From NCBI GenBank assembly GCA_003268905.1, contig QLTU01000012.1, positions 1 through 64,000 on the forward strand: a stretch of DNA of 64,000 bases. Reading direction: 5' to 3'. The notes beneath the pieces are model-generated. The model did not search any database, was not told the origin of the DNA, and saw only the letters and a list, made by a program, of their open reading frames with translations. The position numbers were made by a program, and so were the translations under genes. Positions 58,233 through 64,000 of the stretch are shown here, one piece after another; position 1 is the stretch's first letter, and each line of letters opens with the position of its first letter. Origin of the DNA: Acidovorax defluvii (GTDB lineage Bacteria > Pseudomonadota > Gammaproteobacteria > Burkholderiales > Burkholderiaceae_C).

Positions 58233-60236
58233 TTATTGGGACAAACCTTTGGTCTTTGATTCACCAGAAAATATGGGAATATTCCCCAAGGTTACGGATG
58301 CCACCCTATGTATCGGTGTATTCGGAACGTTCTCAATTTTCTTTTTTATCAACGCCGTAAGTTCGGTGCTCTTGGTGGATGCGAGCGGGGTGAGCAGATT
58401 GAGAAACAAGGCGTCTCGCAGTAGGCTTTCCGTTGCCCAGGGTTGTGACTCAATTGTCTCAATGCTTTTGATTGCAGCTTCAGGATATCCGGGTATAGGG
58501 GTCCTTAAGATTTCGTTCGACAATTTCTTAAAAGGCAATAAGGCAGTTGAAAGGCTTGGCCTTTTTGTTTGGTAATAGTAAGGGTGCCTGATGCCGTCCG
58601 CGAGTAGCTGTGACATTGGGAAAACACCGCCTTGTCCATATATTCTTGCAATTTCAAATTGAGATTGAACAAGATGATTTATTGCTGCTTGCCGTGTTTG
58701 GAAACTAATATAAGGTCCAGTAGCCAAGCAGCGATAAAGTAAACGCAACCAATCTGTGCGTTTTGCCATTGGGGGGTAGTTTGTCAAGCCCTTTAGGCTA
58801 CTCTTTGTTATCAAAAAGTCAATAATTTCATCGGCGTCGTGCTGTTGTGCGACTATAAATTCAACGATGCTATTCCAATCTGGATTGTCTAAGTTCTTTT
58901 GAATTACTTTGAGACCACAACCCCGATTCACAATTGCACGTGCGGCGAAGAATTCTTGAAATGATGTGTGACTAAAGCCATAGTGATCTTGAGAAAACTG
59001 TTCCAATATTCCATGATGACTATCAATTTCTGAGAGCATTCCAACGGCATCATCTGGCGGCAGAGTAAGTCGCACACAAAAATCTGACACGAGCTCAACT
59101 GTCTTTGCCTTGGGGAATATGAAGGTGAGTGCATCTACGGAAAAGTGATAGGCGATCTCTTCAAAGAGTCGCTCTTTTGCCTGATCGGTCAATGACTGGT
59201 ACGACGAATCTCTTCTGAAATTTCTAGTGGTATCCCATTCACGAAGTAGTGTTTGAGAGCAACGATTGAATAGCTCTACCTTGCGTTTTGGGAGTGCTAG
59301 GTCATGACGAAATTGGATACAAAGTAAGCTCAAAAGCAAAGGCGTTTCTGTAAGCGCAGAAATACCTGGATCATTTTCAATGATTGATAGCAAGTTCTTC
59401 GCTTTGTCCGTTTCACTTGCGAACCAAGCCTTAACAATCTTTTGGACGCTGGCCTTATCTAATTTTGCAATTTCAATTTCATGAAATGCATCAAGCATAT
59501 CTGCTTGATAATCGGCAGTTCTACAAGAAATTACAACTTTCGTCTCAGGGTATTTTGAGCAAAAATCTTTAATTTTTTGAAGTAATGCCACTCTATCTGC
59601 AATAGGAACTTCATCCAATGAATCCAATAGCACTACGGCGAGTCCTTTAGTGAGGACTCTTGTTAAGAATGCTTTTGCATATTTATTTGTTTTGGCCTCA
59701 ATTGGGTCGGATAGATATTCAAATAGATTTTTGGTGCTCTTGGAGAATAACGGCAGCGGTATGAAGAAGGGGACTAGTGGAGTCTTCAGCTGAGCCTTGG
59801 CAAAAATATCCTTATCGGCGTATGCCAGAGCTAAAAATCTCAAAAAAGTAGTTTTTCCAGCGCCCGGTCCACCAAGGATCGCAATTTTACTTTTATCTTC
59901 GACATAGCTGTCACCCGAAATTAGTTTCGTACCATTTGAGCTTGCATTAGCACTTAAGCCTGCGGTAATCCACTCATCAGTGAAAAGACGTCTGCGAATA
60001 GTTGTGGATACTCTTGCTGGGTTATATATATCAACCAATTGGGCAGGGCTTGGCATGCCAAGGAGTTTGATGTGTTGAACATCTGCTTTAAGGCTTTGTA
60101 TATGTGCCGAATAATATTTTTTCAATAAATCCAGCGATTCAACACTCGCATTCAATCCCTCAAATACTGAGTTGATTGATTGGGTAATTGGTCCATCAAA
60201 CCAACTTGGAATACCACTAACTTCTTCTGTCTCCAT
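58233..60236 (-). CDS. NACHT domain NTPase (bacterial NLR-like antiphage protein)
   Basis: This 667-aa NACHT STAND NTPase has Walker A GGPGAGKT (about residues 122-129), Walker B VVLLDSLDEVP (about 201-211), ISCRT (about 236), ETPLLLSLL (about 297), and the hallmark FSHTSFQEFFAARAI (about 421-435). The N-terminal 85 residues and the C-terminal 230 residues are helical and not clearly assigned. Bacterial NACHT proteins related to animal NLRs can protect against phage. The gene is markedly AT-rich compared with all neighbours. GGGAGAG lies a few bases before the ATG. Confidence 0.88.
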   Translation of the reverse strand: METEEVSGIPSWFDGPITQSINSVFEGLNASVESLDLLKKYYSAHIQSLKADVQHIKLLGMPSPAQLVDIYNPARVSTTIRRRLFTDEWITAGLSANASSNGTKLISGDSYVEDKSKIAILGGPGAGKTTFLRFLALAYADKDIFAKAQLKTPLVPFFIPLPLFSKSTKNLFEYLSDPIEAKTNKYAKAFLTRVLTKGLAVVLLDSLDEVPIADRVALLQKIKDFCSKYPETKVVISCRTADYQADMLDAFHEIEIAKLDKASVQKIVKAWFASETDKAKNLLSIIENDPGISALTETPLLLSLLCIQFRHDLALPKRKVELFNRCSQTLLREWDTTRNFRRDSSYQSLTDQAKERLFEEIAYHFSVDALTFIFPKAKTVELVSDFCVRLTLPPDDAVGMLSEIDSHHGILEQFSQDHYGFSHTSFQEFFAARAIVNRGCGLKVIQKNLDNPDWNSIVEFIVAQQHDADEIIDFLITKSSLKGLTNYPPMAKRTDWLRLLYRCLATGPYISFQTRQAAINHLVQSQFEIARIYGQGGVFPMSQLLADGIRHPYYYQTKRPSLSTALLPFKKLSNEILRTPIPGYPEAAIKSIETIESQPWATESLLRDALFLNLLTPLASTKSTELTALIKKKIENVPNTPIHRVASVTLGNIPIFSGESKTKGLSQ

Positions 60237-60271
60237 TTTCTCTCCCTTTTTTTGCTACTGTAGTTCTTACT

Positions 60272-62125
60272 TCACTTGCCCCAACTATCCTTCAACCCCA
60301 CCGCCAGGTTAAACACCGGCTTGCTGCCTTGCACGTGATCCACCCGATCCGCCACAAAGTAGCCATGCCGCTCAAACTGAAACTTGTCGTCCGGCTTGGC
60401 ATTGGCCAATGACGGCTCCACGATGGCGGTCACCACTTTCAGGCTGTTCGGGTTCAGGCTTTCGATGAAGTCTTTGCCGCCCGCGTCGGGGTGGGCGTCC
60501 AGGAACAGGCGGTCGTACATGCGCACTTCGGCGCTCACGCCGTCGGCCACGCCTACCCAGGTGATAGCGGCTTTGACCTTGACGCTGTCGGCGCCGGGGG
60601 TGCCGCTCTTGGTGTCGGGCACCACGGTGGCCAGCACGTCGGTGATGACTCCGTCCGCGTCTTTGTTGCAGCCGGTGCATTCGACGACATAGCCGCCTTT
60701 CAGGCGCACCTTGTTGCCTAGGAAGAGGCGCTTGTAGCCCTTGGGGGGCACTTCTTCAAAGTCTTCGCGTTCAATCCACACTTCTTTGCCGATGGTGAAG
60801 TGGCGCACAGGGCTTTCTGTGCCTTCGGGCGCTGCACCAGAAGACGCGCCATGCGGCGCGTGAGGCAGGGCGGGCAGGCTGCAGGGCTCGAGGTGGCCGG
60901 CGCCCATCACTTCGTCCCAGTTGGTCAGCACCAGCTTGACGGGGTTGAGCACGGCCATGCCGCGGTGGGCTTTCAGCTCCAGGTCTTCGCGCAGACAGCC
61001 TTCGAGGGTGCCGTAATCGATCCAGCTGTCGCTCTTGGTCACGCCAATGCGCTCGGCAAACATTTGCAGCGCGGCGGGGGTGTAGCCACGGCGGCGCAGG
61101 CCCACGATGGTGGGCATGCGCGGGTCGTCCCAGCCGCTGACTTTGTGGTCGTACACCAACTGGGCCAGCTTGCGCTTGCTGGTGATGACGTAAGTGAGGT
61201 TCAGGCGCGCAAATTCGTACTGGCGGGGGGGCGGGCTGGCCAGCAGGCCGCCTTCGGTCAAACGCTCCAGCAGCCAGTCGTAGAACGGGCGCTGGTCTTC
61301 AAACTCCAGCGTGCACAGGCTGTGGGTGATTTGCTCCAGCGCGTCCTCGATGGGGTGCGCGTAGGTGTACATGGGGTAGATGCACCAGGTGTCGCCCGTG
61401 TTGTGGTGCGTGGCGCGGCGAATGCGGTAGATGGCCGGGTCGCGCATGTTGATGTTGGGGCTGGCCATGTCGATCTTGGCACGCAGCACCATGCTGCCGT
61501 CCTCATGCTTGCCGTCGCGCATTTCGCGAAAGCGCGCCAGGTTTTCGGCGGGGGTGCGGGTGCGGAAGGGGCTATCCACGCCGGGCTTGCCGAAGTCGCC
61601 CCGGTTCACGCGCATCTGCTCGGCGGTTTGCTCGTCCACGTAGGCGTGGCCGGCTTCGATCAGATATTCGGCCGCGCGGTACATGAAGCCGAAGTAGTCG
61701 CTGGCCTGGTACAGGTTGCTTTCGCCGCCGTTGTTCCAGCCAAAGCCCAACCACTGCACCGCGTCCTTGATGCTGTTGACGTATTCGGTGTCTTCTTTTT
61801 CGGGGTTGGTGTCGTCAAAGCGCAGGTGGCACACGCCGCCGTAGTCGCGCGCCAGGCCAAAGTTGATGCAGATGCTTTTGGCGTGGCCAATGTGCAGGTA
61901 GCCATTGGGCTCGGGCGGGAAGCGGGTGCGGATTTTTGCCGGGTCGGGCTGGCCCGCCGCGTGGTGGGCAGCATCGCCGGGGCTGCCGGCCCAGTGGCGG
62001 CTGGCGTAGGTGCCTTTGTCCAAATCGGCTTCGATGATCTGGCGCAAAAAGTTGCTGGGTTTGACGGCTTCGGGGGCTGCCGCTGGGGCGGCGGGTGTGG
62101 TGTTGGCAGGGGTGGGGGTGCTCAT
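60272..62125 (-). CDS. glnS: glutaminyl-tRNA synthetase
   Basis: GlnRS charges tRNA-Gln and is a class I synthetase. The HIGH motif is HIGHAKS (about residues 75-81), PPEPNGYLHIGH precedes it, and the KMSKS counterpart appears as VITSKRKLAQLV. After about residue 420 the protein has a Pro/Gly-rich stretch PHAPHGASSGAAPEGTESPV, and the anticodon-binding domain continues to the end. Its 617 aa exceed the usual 550-580 because of that insert and a 25-residue Thr/Pro/Ala-rich start. Confidence 0.95.
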   Translation of the reverse strand: MSTPTPANTTPAAPAAAPEAVKPSNFLRQIIEADLDKGTYASRHWAGSPGDAAHHAAGQPDPAKIRTRFPPEPNGYLHIGHAKSICINFGLARDYGGVCHLRFDDTNPEKEDTEYVNSIKDAVQWLGFGWNNGGESNLYQASDYFGFMYRAAEYLIEAGHAYVDEQTAEQMRVNRGDFGKPGVDSPFRTRTPAENLARFREMRDGKHEDGSMVLRAKIDMASPNINMRDPAIYRIRRATHHNTGDTWCIYPMYTYAHPIEDALEQITHSLCTLEFEDQRPFYDWLLERLTEGGLLASPPPRQYEFARLNLTYVITSKRKLAQLVYDHKVSGWDDPRMPTIVGLRRRGYTPAALQMFAERIGVTKSDSWIDYGTLEGCLREDLELKAHRGMAVLNPVKLVLTNWDEVMGAGHLEPCSLPALPHAPHGASSGAAPEGTESPVRHFTIGKEVWIEREDFEEVPPKGYKRLFLGNKVRLKGGYVVECTGCNKDADGVITDVLATVVPDTKSGTPGADSVKVKAAITWVGVADGVSAEVRMYDRLFLDAHPDAGGKDFIESLNPNSLKVVTAIVEPSLANAKPDDKFQFERHGYFVADRVDHVQGSKPVFNLAVGLKDSWGK

Positions 62126-62308
62126 GCGGCCATTTTAGGGGGAGGCTTGCTGAAATGAGGCGCGTGCGCAGGTGGGGGCCGATGGGGTGTGTACGTCCGG
62201 AAACAATATGGGGCCCGTTTCATGACATCCTTTTGGCCCTGTGGTGCGTTGTGTACCAGTGAGGCATGTCCAGTTGGTTGGCTGCCTCTGTCCCTCAAGG
62301 AGATTTCC

Positions 62309-62683
62309 ATGACGAAAACCCGTTCTATCTATGCCATGGCCGCAGCTGCCGGTGTGGCGCTGGCCCTGCTTGCGGGCGCTGGCACTGCACAAGCACGCGA
62401 CGTGTATTGGTCGGTGGGCGTGAATTCGCCAGGCGTGGCGGTAGGCGTCAGCAATGGCGGCTATCCCGTTTACGTGGCCCCCGCGCCGGTGTATGTGGCG
62501 CCCCGGCCTATTTATTACCAGCCGCCGCCACCGGTGTATTACGCACCGCCCCGGCCCGTGTATTACGCCCCTCCGGGCTACTACGCGCAGCCACCGGGCC
62601 ATTACTACCGCGATCGCGGGCACCGTCATGGGCACCGCGACCATGGTGGTCGGGGCGGTCGTGGCGACCGCTGGGATCGCTGA
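62309..62683 (+). CDS. secreted Tyr/Pro-rich hypothetical protein
   Basis: The 124-aa product starts MTKTRSIYAMAAAAGVALAL and has a signal peptide ending near TAQARDVYWS. The mature part is rich in Pro and Tyr (PPPPVYYAPP, PGYYAQPPGHYY) and ends with His/Arg/Gly. Such YXXY proteins occur often in proteobacteria as secreted or outer-membrane proteins of unknown function. GGAG lies 8 bp before the start. Confidence 0.82.
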   Translation: MTKTRSIYAMAAAAGVALALLAGAGTAQARDVYWSVGVNSPGVAVGVSNGGYPVYVAPAPVYVAPRPIYYQPPPPVYYAPPRPVYYAPPGYYAQPPGHYYRDRGHRHGHRDHGGRGGRGDRWDR

Positions 62684-62786
62684 CGCGCCTCTTGCGGTGA
62701 GTCATATCTGGCTGTAACCGAGCGGGTGGGCACCGCATAATCCGGCGTCTGGCCTGCCAGTGTGGCAGGCGGACCGCCCGGAGTGC

Positions 62787-63236
62787 ATGCCTGTGAAAAC
62801 CGTTTTTGTCCTGAATGGCCCCAACCTCAACCTGCTGGGCACCCGCGAGCCCGCTGTGTATGGCGCCCAGACACTCGCCGATGTAGAGCAACTGTGCGCC
62901 GCCGCCTGTGCACACCACGGGTTTGCGCTGCGCTTTCACCAGAGCAACCACGAGGGCGCGCTGGTGGACTGGATTCACGAGGCCGGTCGCATGCACGCTG
63001 CGGGCGAACTGGCGGGCGTGGTGCTCAATGCCGGGGCCTACACCCACACCAGCGTGGCGCTGCTCGATGCCATCAAGGGCACGGGCGTTGCGCTGATCGA
63101 GCTACACATCAGCAACGTGCACGCACGCGAGAGCTTTCGGCACCACTCCTATATTGCTTCTGCCGCCAAGGCCGTGATGTGCGGTTTTGGCGTGAAGGGC
63201 TATGGCCTGGCCATTGACGGCCTGGCCGGGCTGTAA
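62787..63236 (+). CDS. aroQ: type II 3-dehydroquinate dehydratase
   Basis: AroQ converts 3-dehydroquinate to 3-dehydroshikimate in the shikimate pathway. The type II fold is seen in [54 protein letters not shown], and [18 protein letters not shown]. The catalytic Tyr (residue about 25) and His are present. Its 149 aa fit the family. The start at 62787 is preferred to a GTG at 62760. Confidence 0.95.
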   Translation: MPVKTVFVLNGPNLNLLGTREPAVYGAQTLADVEQLCAAACAHHGFALRFHQSNHEGALVDWIHEAGRMHAAGELAGVVLNAGAYTHTSVALLDAIKGTGVALIELHISNVHARESFRHHSYIASAAKAVMCGFGVKGYGLAIDGLAGL

Positions 63237-63277
63237 GGGCCTGATTTTTTTCTTCTGACCCCCCTCGTGCCTGTGCA

Positions 63278-64000
63278 ATGAGCGATTTGGTAATTTCTCC
63301 CGATGTGCAGCGCCTGGCTGCGCAAGCCGTGCGCCGCACCACGCCCTGCGGGGCGGGCGATCTGGTGTGGCATGTCTGGGGCCAGGCCCGGCCGGGCGTG
63401 CGCCCGCTGGTGATGCTGCATGGCGGCAGCGGCAGCTGGACGCATTGGGTGCGCAACCTGGATGCACTGGTAGCAGCCGGGCACCAGCTTTGGGTGCCCG
63501 ATTTGCCTGGTTTCGGTGATTCAGCCGCGCCGCTGTCCGGGGGCGATGCCGACGCGATGGTGGCCCCGCTGCGTGAGGGCTTGCAAATGCTGCTGGGCAA
63601 CGCGCCCTGTGATCTGGTGGGGTTCTCTTTTGGCGGCATGACGGCGGGCCTGCTGCTGGCGGCCCACCCCGAGCTGGCCGAGCGGCTGGTGCTGGTGGGG
63701 GCCCCGGCCATGGGCGTGGTGCCCAACCGGCAGTTCGAGCTGAAGGCCTGGCGCCACCTGACCGACCTGGACGAGCAGCTCGCCATTCACCGCTACAACC
63801 TGGGTGTGTTGATGCTGCACGACAAGCGCCTCATCGACGGCCTGGCCCTACAGACGCATGTGGCCAACGTGCTGCGCGACCGCATGCCGCGCCGCCGCCT
63901 GGCGCACACCGACATCTTGGCGCGGGCGTTGCCCCAGGTGGCTTGCCCGGTGCACGCCATTTATGGCGAGCACGACGCGCTGTACAAAAGCTGGATCCAC
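63278..64000 (+). CDS. alpha/beta fold hydrolase, 3' end beyond the window
   Basis: The partial product has at least 241 aa and starts MSDLVISPDVQRLAAQAVRR. An oxyanion-hole-like HGGSGSWTHW (about residue 48) and the nucleophile elbow GFSFGGMTAGLL (about 111-122) are visible, with GEHDALYKSW near the end of the window as the acid region. The substrate is unknown. The stop codon lies beyond position 64000. Confidence 0.85.
   Translation, partial: MSDLVISPDVQRLAAQAVRRTTPCGAGDLVWHVWGQARPGVRPLVMLHGGSGSWTHWVRNLDALVAAGHQLWVPDLPGFGDSAAPLSGGDADAMVAPLREGLQMLLGNAPCDLVGFSFGGMTAGLLLAAHPELAERLVLVGAPAMGVVPNRQFELKAWRHLTDLDEQLAIHRYNLGVLMLHDKRLIDGLALQTHVANVLRDRMPRRRLAHTDILARALPQVACPVHAIYGEHDALYKSWIH

Noticed and set aside
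58233-60236. Prophage or IS element as the source of the AT-rich region
   Set aside because: No integrase, transposase, terminal inverted repeat or phage structural gene was found at either side; only the NACHT gene is AT-rich.

Overview
The window is GC-rich (by eye about 65 percent) chromosomal DNA of a betaproteobacterium, most likely a member of the Comamonadaceae close to Acidovorax. The clues are the TCA-cycle locus layout (gltA-sdhE-sdhBADC, a HutC-type GntR gene, mdh, a CoA-ester lyase and acnB), the ybgC-tolQRA and ribBX-ribH-nusB operons, a PEP-CTERM protein, and many copies of a roughly 50-bp interspersed repeat of a kind I associate with this family. No tRNA, rRNA, CRISPR array, integrase or insertion sequence was recognised. 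I have not measured base composition or run any database search.

Layout. 0-7.4 kb holds a PA0069-type radical SAM protein, an SbtA-like permease with a divergent LysR regulator, a lipid A phosphoethanolamine transferase, and the glutathione-dependent formaldehyde pair frmA-fghA. 7.4-19.1 kb is the TCA locus. The minus-strand sdhC-D-A-B-E-gltA run is separated by the GntR regulator from the plus-strand mdh, CoA-ester lyase, secreted protein and acnB, and a palindrome lies in the gntR/mdh intergenic region. 19.2-29.6 kb, mostly minus strand, holds trhP, tolA-R-Q, ybgC, an aminotransferase, nusB, ribH, ribBX, a ferredoxin, a DUF938 protein, a DUF427 protein and a Nudix hydrolase. 29.7-52 kb is a mixed housekeeping stretch: an SDR, gshA, a PEP-CTERM protein, a YlqF/RbgA-type GTPase, a split MASE3...HD-GYP sensor, an aspartoacylase-like enzyme, truC, a DHH protein, a nuclease, VanZ-panE, rluE, gltS, an M23 protein and a cardiolipin-synthase-like PLD.

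52-60.3 kb is the accessory region. It is a minus-strand chain of small, mostly single-gene modules, many separated by copies of the ~50-bp repeat. It contains an XRE/AbiEii-type pair with a dyad promoter, a lone minimal nucleotidyltransferase, a zeta-type kinase with a small overlapping partner, a one-HKD PLD protein with a winged-helix-like tail, a frameshifted DUF924 remnant, and an AT-rich gene for a NACHT NTPase resembling bacterial NLR-type antiphage proteins. It ends at glnS. The last 2 kb carry a Tyr/Pro-rich secreted protein, aroQ and a partial alpha/beta hydrolase.

The main unusual signals are: the two repeat families (one ~50 bp, also found inside two coding regions; one with perfect DnaA boxes in a 135-bp-period direct repeat); the NACHT/toxin island; an in-frame amber codon splitting the MASE3/HD-GYP sensor; a probable ATG-to-ATA start loss in gltS; and a GGTGAT microsatellite in place of a ribosome-binding site.
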